Program-made: the position numbers and the translations under genes
DNA from: Bifidobacterium breve
Lineage (GTDB): Bacteria; Actinomycetota; Acidimicrobiia; IMCC26256; PALSA-555
Length of the DNA stretch: 9,758 nucleotides
Direction of reading: 5' to 3'
Assembly: GCA_945889545.1 (NCBI GenBank)
Contig: CAMDCC010000089.1
Span: forward strand, 1 to 9,758
The notes under the pieces: model-generated
Database searches by the model: none
What the model saw: only the letters and a program-made list of their open reading frames with translations
What the model was told of the DNA's origin: nothing
Shown here: piece after piece, positions 1-6,741 of the stretch
How positions within the stretch are numbered: the first letter of the stretch is position 1
Layout: each line of letters opens with the position of its first letter

Positions 1-321
1 GATGTTGCCTGGGTTCAAGCGCAGCCCGTGCACGCCGGCTTCCATCGCGGCGAGCGCGAGCCGGTACTGGAAGTGGATGTCGGCGATGATCGGCACAGGT
101 GAGCGCGGCACGATCTGTGCGAGCCCCTCGGCCGCGGCTTCGTCGTTGCACGTACAACGCACGATGTCGCAACCGGCCGCCGCCAGCGAATAGATCTGCG
201 CGAGGGTGCCGTCGACATCGGCGGTCTTCGTGGTGGTCATCGACTGCACCGAGACCGGTGCATCGCCACCGACGGCAACCGCGCCGACGTGTACCTGACG
301 GGTCTTTCGGCGGGGTTGCAT
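1..321 (-). CDS. ispG: IspG (GcpE), 4-hydroxy-3-methylbut-2-enyl diphosphate synthase, N-terminal part
   Basis: N-terminal 107 codons of IspG, the [4Fe-4S] enzyme that reductively opens 2-C-methyl-D-erythritol 2,4-cyclodiphosphate to HMBPP in the cytosolic MEP isoprenoid pathway. The visible residues are the start of the TIM-barrel domain: the PVSVQSMTTTKTADVDGT segment after a basic start (MQPRRKTRQV), then AAGCDIVRCTCND, the VPIIADIHFQYRLAL strand, and GVHGLRLNPGNI at the window edge. These blocks are diagnostic of the family. The C-terminal iron-sulfur domain lies outside the window, so completeness cannot be judged. The ATG at 319-321 is the only sensible start: it sits just before the first conserved block. 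No Shine-Dalgarno sequence precedes it (see the possible leaderless promoter at 322-334). It follows the M50 protease gene after a 66-nt gap and shares its pathway with dxr two genes upstream. Confidence 0.95.
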   Translation of the reverse strand, partial: MQPRRKTRQVHVGAVAVGGDAPVSVQSMTTTKTADVDGTLAQIYSLAAAGCDIVRCTCNDEAAAEGLAQIVPRSPVPIIADIHFQYRLALAAMEAGVHGLRLNPGNI

Positions 322-334
322 CACGACCAGCCTA
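322..334 (-). promoter_or_regulatory. Possible leaderless promoter of ispG (-10 element)
   Basis: On the minus strand the hexamer TAGGCT (329-334) matches the TAnnnT pattern of a -10 element and is followed by exactly seven bases before the A of the ispG ATG, so transcription could start on the start codon itself. The absence of a purine-rich ribosome binding site fits a leaderless message, which is common in actinobacteria. No convincing -35 hexamer is visible 16-18 bases upstream. Such short matches arise often by chance, so this is only a suggestion. Confidence 0.3.
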
Positions 335-387
335 ACGAGGGCGACCCGGAGCGACTCCTGCCCGCGGGGTGAAGATCTCGTGCAGAT

Positions 388-1644
388 CTAGCCGCCGACG
401 GCGTCACGGATATCGAGGAACATCGCGCTGAAACCGAGCAGCAAGAACGCGGCGAGCACCACGGCAGTCAGCGGCATCAGCTTGCGAAAGTCGGCCCGCA
501 CTTCGCGCTTCTTCACCTTGGACGCGATCGCCTCGTAGACGACAACGGCCGCATGACCACCATCGAACGGCAGCAGCGGCAGCGTGTTGAAGATGGCCAG
601 GATCAGGCTGATGGCGCCGAGGAGCCAGAGGAGCTGCGCCCAGTCGCCGCTGACGATGTCGCTGCCTGCATCGACGATCCCGATGAGCGAACGCGGCCTC
701 GCATCGGCTTCGGGCGTACCCGCCTTCGGGGCGTCGGACGAGAAGTTCTTGCTGTACTCGGACAGTCCGTCGGGTGAGAAGAGGTGAACGAGGCCCGACA
801 CGGTTCCCGCGGTGATGTCGCCAACCGCGTTGAAGCTCTCCGGCACTGCCTGCAGAGTGTTGATCGAGCGGAATGCCGCGGCTGGCCCGATGCCGAGGAA
901 GCCTTGGCCGTTCTTGTCCTTCGGTGTCGCATCGAGCTGGATGCGATCGCCCTTGCGCACCACCGTGAACTCAGTGGGTTGGTCGCCACGAGCTTCGATC
1001 TTCGCGACGAGATCCTCCCAACCCGTCACCCGATTGCCATCGATCGCGACGATGCGATCACCGCGACGGAAGCCAGCTGCTTTGGCCGGGCTCGGAATGC
1101 TCTCGCCGTCGGAATTGGTAACCGACGGGACCACGCTGTCGATTGTGGTGGTCGCAACCCCTTCGTTCGTATGTCCCTGCACCGCGAAGAACGCCCAGAA
1201 CAACACCAACGCGAGGATCACATTGACGGTGACGCCGGCGAGCACGACAATCAGCCGGTTCTTGTGCGAGGCGCGCCGGTAGGTGCGCGACTCATCGGCC
1301 GGGTCGACGTCTTCGACGTTGGTCATCCCGATGATGCGCACGTAGCCGCCAAGCAAGATCGCCTTCACACCGAACTCGGTCTCGCCGCGCTTGAACGACC
1401 ACAGCCGCGGACCGAAGCCCACGAAGAATTCCGTTGCCTTCATGCCGGTGCGCTTCGCCGCGATGAAGTGACCGGCCTCGTGCAGCATCACCATGAGCAC
1501 AATGCCCACGATCAACGCCAGCGCATCGCGACTCCCGGGTCGGAAGATGGCCAGCCCGACAAGGCCGGCGACGATGGCAACAAGGATGAAGGTGGCTCCC
1601 CGCCGATTGACGTCGGCCGAAGCTTCTTCGAAGGGGTCCTTCAT
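388..1644 (-). CDS. rseP: RseP/Rip1-type site-2 zinc metalloprotease (peptidase M50)
   Basis: Intramembrane metalloprotease of 418 residues that in this family cleaves membrane-bound anti-sigma factors and other single-pass proteins in regulated proteolysis. Visible: a first hydrophobic segment at about 18-35; a membrane helix at about 41-62 with the zinc-binding active site HEAGH at 55-59; the GFGPRLWSF and GGYVRIIGM blocks at 76-106; a membrane helix at about 130-155; one PDZ domain at roughly 165-255 containing AAGFRRGDRIVAIDG; the second catalytic motif FNTLPLLPFDGGH at 352-364, where Asp361 is the expected third zinc ligand; and a last helix at about 390-411. The motif has Phe where LDGG is commonest. 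The ATG overlaps the dxr stop as ATGA (4 nt), and AGGA lies 7 nt upstream (1652-1655), so translation is probably coupled. Position between dxr and ispG is typical. The actual substrate cannot be told from sequence. Confidence 0.95.
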   Translation of the reverse strand: MKDPFEEASADVNRRGATFILVAIVAGLVGLAIFRPGSRDALALIVGIVLMVMLHEAGHFIAAKRTGMKATEFFVGFGPRLWSFKRGETEFGVKAILLGGYVRIIGMTNVEDVDPADESRTYRRASHKNRLIVVLAGVTVNVILALVLFWAFFAVQGHTNEGVATTTIDSVVPSVTNSDGESIPSPAKAAGFRRGDRIVAIDGNRVTGWEDLVAKIEARGDQPTEFTVVRKGDRIQLDATPKDKNGQGFLGIGPAAAFRSINTLQAVPESFNAVGDITAGTVSGLVHLFSPDGLSEYSKNFSSDAPKAGTPEADARPRSLIGIVDAGSDIVSGDWAQLLWLLGAISLILAIFNTLPLLPFDGGHAAVVVYEAIASKVKKREVRADFRKLMPLTAVVLAAFLLLGFSAMFLDIRDAVGG

Positions 1645-2762
1645 GCGGCGGTCCTGGCCTCGATCTGCTTGACGACGCGGTGGGCTCGCTCACGCGCAAC
1701 CCGGTCTGCTTCGAGAACGTCGGCCACGTCGGTGATGTTCCCCGACCCCTGGCTCAGGACCTCACCATTTACCTCGGCGATACCCAGCCAGGGGATCCGG
1801 CGATCGAGGAATGCCTCGACGGCCACCTCGTTGGCACCGGAAAGTGTGGCCGGAGCGCCGCCTCCAGCACGGCCAGCCTCGTAGGCCAGGGCGAGACAGG
1901 GAAACGCCTCGAGATCGGGCGTCTCGAAGGTGAGCGACCCGAGGCTCGTCCAGTCGATCGCCCCGAACGGCTCGGAGAGACGATCAGGCGCGCCGAGCGC
2001 GAGGCCGATCGGCAGACGCATGTCGGGCATCGAGAGCTGCGCAACCGTGGCGCCATCGGTGAACTCCACCATGCCGTGCACCACCGACTGCGGGTGCACC
2101 ACCACATCGACCTGGTCGTAGTTCACGTCGAACAGCTCATGAGCTTCGATGACTTCAAGGCCCTTGTTCATCAGAGTGGAAGAGTCGATCGTGATCTTCG
2201 CACCCATGTCCCAGGTTGGATGTTTCAACGCGTCTTCCACCGTCACCAGCTCGAGCTCGGCACGCGTGCGGCCGCGGAACGGTCCGCCGCTCGCGGTGAG
2301 GATCAGGCGGGCAACTTCTTCACGACGGCCACCGCGCAACGCCTGGTAGAGCGCGGAGTGCTCGGAGTCGACCGGCACGATCTCGCCGCCGCCACGAACC
2401 CGCGCCGCGTTCACGACCGGGCCACCGGCGATGAGGCTCTCCTTGTTCGCGAGCGCGAGCCGCTTCCCTGCTTCGAGCGCCGCGATCGTGGCGGGCAGGC
2501 CCGCGAAACCGACGACGGCGTTGAGCACCACGTCGGCATCGGGCAGTGCCGCGAGCTCGGTGAGCGTGTCGGTGGAGTCGAGTCCGCTGCGAACGCGTTC
2601 GTCGGGCACGCCGAACTCGGCGGCCTGCTCGGCGAGCAACGAGGTGTTTCGCCCAGCGGCGAGCGCAACCACTTCGTAGTGCTCGCGGTGACGACGAATG
2701 ACGTCGAGAGCTTGCGTCCCGATCGAGCCGGTCGACCCGAGGACGACCACTCGCCTTCTCAC
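1641..2762 (-). CDS. dxr: 1-deoxy-D-xylulose 5-phosphate reductoisomerase
   Basis: Dxr (IspC) makes 2-C-methyl-D-erythritol 4-phosphate from DXP with NADPH and a divalent metal, the committed step of the MEP pathway. The 373 residues hold: the NADPH-binding loop GSTGSIG at 9-15; ALANKESLIAGG at 103-114; PVDSEHSA at 130-137 with metal ligands Asp132 and Glu134; SGGPFR at 158-163; the HPTWDMGAKITIDSS block from 181; MNKGLEVIEAHELF with the third metal ligand Glu203; HPQSVVHG at 223-230; and the C-terminal helical domain including ATLSGANEVAVEAFL. The start is a GTG: it leaves eight residues before GSTGSIG, as in the family, and has GGAG six bases upstream. The same frame is open further upstream, into the cdsA coding region, but that extension has no family resemblance. 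It follows cdsA by 67 nt and overlaps the protease gene by 4 nt. Confidence 0.96.
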   Translation of the reverse strand: MRRRVVVLGSTGSIGTQALDVIRRHREHYEVVALAAGRNTSLLAEQAAEFGVPDERVRSGLDSTDTLTELAALPDADVVLNAVVGFAGLPATIAALEAGKRLALANKESLIAGGPVVNAARVRGGGEIVPVDSEHSALYQALRGGRREEVARLILTASGGPFRGRTRAELELVTVEDALKHPTWDMGAKITIDSSTLMNKGLEVIEAHELFDVNYDQVDVVVHPQSVVHGMVEFTDGATVAQLSMPDMRLPIGLALGAPDRLSEPFGAIDWTSLGSLTFETPDLEAFPCLALAYEAGRAGGGAPATLSGANEVAVEAFLDRRIPWLGIAEVNGEVLSQGSGNITDVADVLEADRVARERAHRVVKQIEARTAA

Positions 2763-2768
2763 GTTCGA

Positions 2769-2772
2769 CTCC
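2769..2772 (-). promoter_or_regulatory. Ribosome binding site that fixes the GTG start of dxr
   Basis: Minus-strand GGAG lies six bases before the GTG at 2760-2762. This decides the start of dxr, since the reading frame stays open for another 56 codons upstream and no ATG near the conserved N-terminus is in frame. Confidence 0.65.
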
Positions 2773-2829
2773 GCGGCGCATCGATGACGAGCAGCGCCGG
2801 CGATGGGCGCCGCTGCGTCTGATGGGCCG

Positions 2830-4392
2830 TCACGAGAACAGGTGCAGCGCCCAGTAGAAGGCCGCGGGCAACGCGAAGAGCACGGCGTCGAAGCGATCGA
2901 GGAAGCCCCCGTGGCCCGGCAGGATCCCACCGAGGTCTTTGAGCCCGAGGTCGCGCTTGATCATCGACTCCACGAGATCGCCGAGTGGCGCAAAGATCGC
3001 CACGAGGATCCCGAGCACGATGCCGGCGCCGATGCCCTTGTCGGCCCATGGGTGCAACGTGCTGCCCACCACACCACCGAGCGCGATCGCGGTGATGGCA
3101 CCGGCGACGAGCCCTTCGACCGTCTTGTTCGGCGACACACGTGGCATGAGCGGGGTGCGACCCATCGATCGCCCGACGAAGTACCCGACCGTGTCGGAGC
3201 CGACTGCGCAGATCACCACGCCGAGCAAGAACCCGGTCCCGCTCACCGGTACGGCGAGCAGCATCCCGGCGTACGCACCGAAGATGCCCACCCACGCGAA
3301 CGGGAGCAGCGACAGCGCGATATTGACGGTTGCCCGCGCGTGCACGACTTCGAACAGATACCAGAAGAAGGTGAACGCGCCCATGATCAGTGCGGCGATG
3401 AGGATGCCCCGCTCGCCCTTGTCGTAGGCGAGCGGCACGACGGCCGCGCACCCGAGCAGGCCGAGCAAGGTGGCCGGGTGATACCCGACGCGTTGGAACG
3501 CGGTGTACAGCTCGAATGCGCACAACCCGACGATGACGGTGACCAGGATCATGGCGGGGCCACGCCCGGCCGCGAACGCACCGAGCGCGACGGCGGCGAT
3601 GACGACGGCCGTGATGACCCGTGGGGCGACGTCGGCGCGCGCGCTCTCGGCTTCGTCCTCGTAGCCGCCGGCCTCGTAGTCCTCGGCGTAGCCGCCCTGG
3701 TAGCCCTCGTACTGGTCGACGTACGGACCCTCAAGCCCACCCGGTTCGGGCGGCGGACGCATTGCCGGTCCCGACCCTGGTCCGGGCGCCATCCCAGGTG
3801 CCAGTCCAGGTGCAGGTCCGAGCGGTGCTTCGTCGTTGCGGCCCCGCCCTCGGCCGCGGCGACCCTTCCGGCCTCGCCGTGGCGGCGCGAACTCGTCGTG
3901 CTGATCTTCGGGCGCACCCACGCCGAGGGTGTCGTCCCCGGCGAGTCCGCCCGCGCCCCAGTCGGCGTCGGCCCAGTCGGCGTCGCCGGTGCGGAAGCGC
4001 GGTCCCGACCCGGTCACCTGGGCCCAAGGCTCGAAGTCGTCGTCGGGCGAGTCGCCGCCCAGCACCCGGGGCACCTGACCCGTAGGGGGCTCGGTCCAGT
4101 GGGGAAGCTCAGCCGGGGTCTCGTCGGGGGCGCGCCGCCGCGCTCGCGGGGCCGGATCGGCCCACTCATCGCCGCCGCCACCCGGAAGCGGGAACCGCCC
4201 GACCGGGCGTTGCGGGGGGGCTTGGGGGGAGGCTTGCGGCGGACCCTGCGACGGACCCTGCGACGGGGCTTGAGGCGGGGCTTGAGGCGGCGGCGCATAC
4301 GCAGCGTCGGGATCACCGACCACCTTGACCCCCTCGCCCGGGGTCTTGGGCACCCAATCGTCTTCGAAGTCGTCGTCACGCCAGTCCGACAT
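2830..4392 (-). CDS. cdsA: Phosphatidate cytidylyltransferase (CDP-diglyceride synthase) with long disordered N-terminal tail
   Basis: CdsA joins CTP and phosphatidic acid into CDP-diacylglycerol at the membrane, the precursor of the anionic phospholipids. The catalytic part is residues about 256-520: several hydrophobic helices (about 259-275, 280-296, 305-322, 328-349, 355-380, 384-406, 425-445, 452-472), the SDTVGYFVGRSMGRTPL block at 399-415, SPNKTVEG at 420-427, and the full CDP-diglyceride synthetase signature from Ser476 (SMIKRDLGLKDLGGILPGHG, then GFLDRFD ending at 502), with its paired Lys and Asp residues intact. Residues 1-255 are unlike the usual enzyme: acidic at 3-13, Pro/Gln-rich repeats at 34-62, LPHWTEPPTGQVPRV near 96-110, tandem DADWA at 137-146, a basic RRGRKGRRGRGRGR patch at 172-185, Gly/Pro-rich 192-211, and a Tyr/Gly/Glu stretch at 227-249. 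No SD sequence is clear before the ATG. Family assignment is certain; the role of the tail is unknown. Confidence 0.96.
   Translation of the reverse strand: MSDWRDDDFEDDWVPKTPGEGVKVVGDPDAAYAPPPQAPPQAPSQGPSQGPPQASPQAPPQRPVGRFPLPGGGGDEWADPAPRARRRAPDETPAELPHWTEPPTGQVPRVLGGDSPDDDFEPWAQVTGSGPRFRTGDADWADADWGAGGLAGDDTLGVGAPEDQHDEFAPPRRGRKGRRGRGRGRNDEAPLGPAPGLAPGMAPGPGSGPAMRPPPEPGGLEGPYVDQYEGYQGGYAEDYEAGGYEDEAESARADVAPRVITAVVIAAVALGAFAAGRGPAMILVTVIVGLCAFELYTAFQRVGYHPATLLGLLGCAAVVPLAYDKGERGILIAALIMGAFTFFWYLFEVVHARATVNIALSLLPFAWVGIFGAYAGMLLAVPVSGTGFLLGVVICAVGSDTVGYFVGRSMGRTPLMPRVSPNKTVEGLVAGAITAIALGGVVGSTLHPWADKGIGAGIVLGILVAIFAPLGDLVESMIKRDLGLKDLGGILPGHGGFLDRFDAVLFALPAAFYWALHLFS
3958..3987 (-). repeat. 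15-bp tandem repeat (2 copies) in the cdsA tail
   Basis: Two adjacent 15-base units (3958-3972 and 3973-3987) differ at a single position and encode DADWADADW within the acidic part of the CdsA N-terminal tail. The unit is a multiple of three, so copy-number change would keep the frame. Confidence 0.7.
4241..4288 (-). repeat. 12-bp tandem repeats in the Pro/Gln-rich tail of cdsA
   Basis: Two exact copies of ggaccctgcgac (4241-4252, 4253-4264, plus strand) are followed by two exact copies of ggggcttgaggc (4265-4276, 4277-4288). More degenerate relatives continue to about 4210. Read on the minus strand they encode PPQAPPQA followed by PSQGPSQG. The in-frame unit of four codons suggests growth by slippage inside a disordered region. 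Confidence 0.75.
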
Positions 4393-4401
4393 AAGGGCAC
4401 C

Positions 4402-4422
4402 AGGGTAGACCCGCGAGGGTCT
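4402..4422 (-). promoter_or_regulatory. Hairpin and possible -10 element just upstream of cdsA
   Basis: A perfect inverted repeat (4407-4422, arms AGACCC/GGGTCT with a four-base loop) ends where a TACCCT hexamer (4402-4407, minus strand) begins; nine bases later comes the cdsA ATG. The hexamer fits a -10 element and could give a nearly leaderless cdsA message, which would suit the missing ribosome binding site. The hairpin has no U-run after it, so it is not a standard intrinsic terminator. Both readings are weak. Confidence 0.25.
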
Positions 4423-4467
4423 CCGGCGATAGTCCCGTGGCCAGTGGGGCTGATGTGGTTGGAGTTA

Positions 4468-4492
4468 GACCGCCAGGAGCTCTTTCTCCTTA
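4468..4492 (-). repeat. Duplicate of the frr 3' end (second copy of 4531-4555)
   Basis: This 25-base segment repeats 4531-4555, the last codons of frr, with 2 mismatches and an 18-base identical core (4475-4492 equals 4538-4555). The offset is 63 bases, exactly 21 codons. Read in the frr frame beyond its TGA, the copy again spells KEKELLAV and is closed by TAA at 4465-4467. Both mismatches fall on third codon positions and are synonymous (Leu CTC/CTG, Ala GCA/GCG). Each copy can also fold a small AGGAG/CTCCT hairpin. The sequence between the copies encodes no recognisable peptide. The rest of the 4393-4527 gap holds only the hairpin next to cdsA. Confidence 0.85.
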
Positions 4493-4527
4493 CCCTGGGT
4501 CGCTCCGAGCTCTCGGCCCGACGACAC

Positions 4528-5100
4528 TCAGACTGCGAGGAGCTCTTTCTCCTTATGCCCCAAGAGATCGTCGACCTCGGCCACCACCTGGTGGGTGTGC
4601 TTCTCGAGGTCCTTCTCGATGCGCTCCAGGTCGTCCTTGGAGATGTCGCCGTCCTTCTGGAGGCCTTCGAGCTCCTTGCGGGCATCCCGGCGGATGTTGC
4701 GGATCGCCACTCTGCCCTCCTCAGCCCGGTTCTTCACCACCTTCACGAGCTCCTTGCGGCGCTCCTCGGTGAGCTGCGGGAACGCGAGCCGGATCACCGC
4801 GCCGTCGTTGCTCGGGTTGACCCCGAGGTCGCTGCCTTGGATGGCCTTCTCGATGGCCTTGATGTTGCCCTTGTCGTAGGGCGAGATCACGAGCAGCCGG
4901 GGCTCGGGCACGCTGCAGCCCGCGAGCTGCTGGAGCGGCACCATCACGCCATACGAGTCGATCATGAGCTTCTCGACAACGGCCGGGTTGGCCCGCCCGG
5001 TCCGCACCGCACCGAACTCACCCTTGAGGTGCTCGATGGCCTTGCGCATCTTGTCGTGGCAGTCCTCCACGACCATCTCAGCCAGCTCGTTCTCAGCCAT
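4528..5100 (-). CDS. frr: Ribosome recycling factor
   Basis: RRF binds the post-termination ribosome and, with EF-G, splits it into subunits. The 190 residues cover the whole family length (usually about 185): AVRTGRANPAVVEKLMIDSYG at 31-51, domain II around PLQQLAGCSVPEPRLLVISPYD (55-76), DLGVNPSNDGAVIRL at 91-105, PQLTEERRKELVK at 108-120, and RVAIRNIRRDARKEL at 130-144 with the conserved arginine-rich helix. The C-terminus HKEKELLAV matches the family end, which makes the TGA at 4528-4530 the natural stop. The ATG follows pyrH by 20 nt; AAGGGGG lies 9 nt upstream. The oddity is a copy of the final eight codons 63 nt downstream, in the same frame. No uppS gene intervenes before cdsA, unlike in many proteobacteria. 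Confidence 0.97.
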   Translation of the reverse strand: MAENELAEMVVEDCHDKMRKAIEHLKGEFGAVRTGRANPAVVEKLMIDSYGVMVPLQQLAGCSVPEPRLLVISPYDKGNIKAIEKAIQGSDLGVNPSNDGAVIRLAFPQLTEERRKELVKVVKNRAEEGRVAIRNIRRDARKELEGLQKDGDISKDDLERIEKDLEKHTHQVVAEVDDLLGHKEKELLAV

Positions 5101-5120
5101 GGGTTCCGTCCCCCTTCAGC

Positions 5121-5855
5121 TCACGCGGTGCGCACGAGTGTGCCGATGGGCTCACCCACGAGCGCGCGCGCGATGTTGCCGGGCTCCATCACGTCGAAGA
5201 CGATGATCGGGAGCTTGTTGTCCAAGCAGAAGGTGATGGCCGTGGAGTCCATAACCTCGAGCCGCTGGTTCAGCACCTCGAAGTGGCTCACCTCGGTGAA
5301 CTTCACCGCGTCGGGGTTGGTCCGAGGGTCGGCTGAGTAGATCCCGTCGACGCCGGAGTGCGTGCCCTTCAAGATCGCCTCCGCACCCATCTCGGCCGCA
5401 CGCAGCGCCGCGGTGGTGTCGGTCGTGAAGTACGGGTTCCCGGTGCCGGCCGCGAACACGACGACGCGACCTTTCTCCAGATGACGGATGGCCCGCAACG
5501 GGATGAACGGTTCGGCAACCTGGGCCATCGCGATGGCGGTCTGCACACGCGTGGGCTGATCCGCGGCTTCGAGCGCGTCCTGGAGTGCGAGCGCGTTGAT
5601 AACCGTGGCGAGCATGCCCATGTAGTCGGCGCGAGCGCGATCCATGCCGCGCTTTGCACCGCTCAAGCCTCGGAAGATGTTGCCGCCACCCACCACGATG
5701 GCGATCTCCACACCGAGATCGGTGCGAGCGCTCGCCACTTCGTCGGCGATGCGCTGCACGACCTTGGCGTCGATGCCGTAGCCGATCGTGGTGTCGGCAA
5801 ACGCCTCACCCGAGAGCTTCAGCACCACTCGGCGGTACTGGCTCTTCGGACCCAT
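5121..5855 (-). CDS. pyrH: Uridylate (UMP) kinase
   Basis: PyrH phosphorylates UMP to UDP with ATP in the cytosol. It is a bacterial hexameric enzyme of the amino-acid-kinase fold, unrelated to eukaryotic UMP kinases. In the 244 residues: YRRVVLKLSGEAF at 7-19 (phosphate-binding), GGGNIFRG at 56-63, DYMGMLATVINALALQD at 77-93, AAGTGNPYFTTDTTAALRA at 135-153, GVDGIYSADPR at 168-178 and VMDSTAITFCLDN at 201-213. The ATG at 5853-5855 puts six residues before YRRVVLKLSGEAF, as usual, but has no good ribosome binding site. A TTG at 5874-5876 in the same frame would add seven residues; GGAG is only three bases before it, which is too close. The start is therefore uncertain by 21 nt. It lies 43 nt after tsf (22 nt with the TTG) and 20 nt before frr. 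Confidence 0.95.
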   Translation of the reverse strand: MGPKSQYRRVVLKLSGEAFADTTIGYGIDAKVVQRIADEVASARTDLGVEIAIVVGGGNIFRGLSGAKRGMDRARADYMGMLATVINALALQDALEAADQPTRVQTAIAMAQVAEPFIPLRAIRHLEKGRVVVFAAGTGNPYFTTDTTAALRAAEMGAEAILKGTHSGVDGIYSADPRTNPDAVKFTEVSHFEVLNQRLEVMDSTAITFCLDNKLPIIVFDVMEPGNIARALVGEPIGTLVRTA

Positions 5856-5898
5856 CACTCGCTCGCTCTCTGCCAACGTCTCCGGTCGCCGCAGTCTT

Positions 5899-6741
5899 TC
5901 AGGCTTCTTCGCCGACCTTGACCCGCACGAAGCGCCGGACCGTCGCGTCTTTCCCCAAGCCCTCGACGAGCTTGCCCACGGTGGTCTTGGCGTCGCGGAC
6001 GAAGGCCTGCTCGATGAGCACGTTGTCCTTGTAGAACCCGTTCATACGCCCGTCGACAATCTTCTCGAGCGCGTTCTCGGGCTTGCCTTCGTTGCGGGTG
6101 AGCTCCTCGAGCACCGCCCGCTCCTTCTCGACCACATCCGCCGGCACGTCCTCACGACGCACGTACTTCGGCGCCGCCGATGCCACATGCAGCGCGATGT
6201 CGTGGGCGACTTCCTTGGCCTTCGCGTCGCCGGCCGCCACACCGCCGAGCTCCACGAGCACGCCGATGGTGCCGCGCTCGTTCTGCACGTGCTTATAACC
6301 GTCGATCACACCGTCGGGCGCCTCGTACACGACGACGCGTCCGAGCCCGATGTTCTCGCCGAGCTTGGCCGCGAGCTGGGTGATGTGCTCCTCGACCGTC
6401 CCGCCCTCGAAGTGGAGCGCGGCGATCTCTTCCTTGGCTTCCGCGGCTGCGAGCTCGGTGAGCTTCGTGACCGTGTCGGTGAAGATCGCGCCCTTGGCCA
6501 CGAAGTCCGTCTCGGCCGTGAGCTCTACGAGCGCGCCGACGTTGCCGTCAACGATCACTTCAACCGCGCCATCGTTCGCTGCCTTCGCGCGCGAAGAACC
6601 GGAGAGGCCCTTCGTGCGCAGCCAGTCCTTGGCCGCCTCCATGTCGCCGTCGTTCTCGGCGAGCGCCTGCTTGCAGTCCATCATCCCCGCGCCCGTTGCC
6701 TTGCGGAGCGCGGCGACCATCGCCGCTGTGACCTCAGCCAT
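5899..6741 (-). CDS. tsf: Translation elongation factor Ts
   Basis: EF-Ts is the guanine-nucleotide exchange factor for EF-Tu. The 280 residues show the N-terminal UBA-like domain (1-50) with LRKATGAGMMDCKQALAE at 12-29, the EF-Tu contact motif ETDFVAK at 77-83 (Asp79 and Phe80 equal the Asp80-Phe81 pair of E. coli), the core subdomains with GTIGVLVELGG at 157-167, HVASAAPKYVRREDVP at 185-200, VVEKERAVLEE, EGKPENALEKIVDGRMNGFY near 218-237, and a C-terminus FVRVKVGEEA. The usual Asn-Cys before the ETDFV motif is Thr75-Ala76 here, a mild deviation. The ATG shares its A with the rpsB TGA (TGATG, 1-nt overlap), so reinitiation after rpsB is likely; no strong independent ribosome binding site is seen. 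Confidence 0.97.
   Translation of the reverse strand: MAEVTAAMVAALRKATGAGMMDCKQALAENDGDMEAAKDWLRTKGLSGSSRAKAANDGAVEVIVDGNVGALVELTAETDFVAKGAIFTDTVTKLTELAAAEAKEEIAALHFEGGTVEEHITQLAAKLGENIGLGRVVVYEAPDGVIDGYKHVQNERGTIGVLVELGGVAAGDAKAKEVAHDIALHVASAAPKYVRREDVPADVVEKERAVLEELTRNEGKPENALEKIVDGRMNGFYKDNVLIEQAFVRDAKTTVGKLVEGLGKDATVRRFVRVKVGEEA

Noticed and set aside
784..1884. A 366-codon open frame on the plus strand opposite the M50 protease
   Set aside because: Shadow frame; no recognisable domain, and the minus-strand reading has all protease motifs.
2763..2930. N-terminal extension of dxr by 56 codons to an upstream start
   Set aside because: It would run into the cdsA coding region, is Cys/Arg/Ser-rich with no family similarity, and the GTG at 2760-2762 has a proper ribosome binding site.
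4475..4555. Attachment-site or insertion scar flanked by an 18-bp direct repeat
   Set aside because: Only 45 bases lie between the repeats, with no mobile-element sequence. The repeat coincides exactly with the frr coding end, which fits local duplication better.
2803..5340. An 845-codon open frame on the plus strand opposite cdsA, frr and pyrH
   Set aside because: It is complementary to four well-identified genes, shows low-complexity Arg/Gly/His-rich composition with no family motif, and arises from the third-position GC bias of the minus-strand genes.
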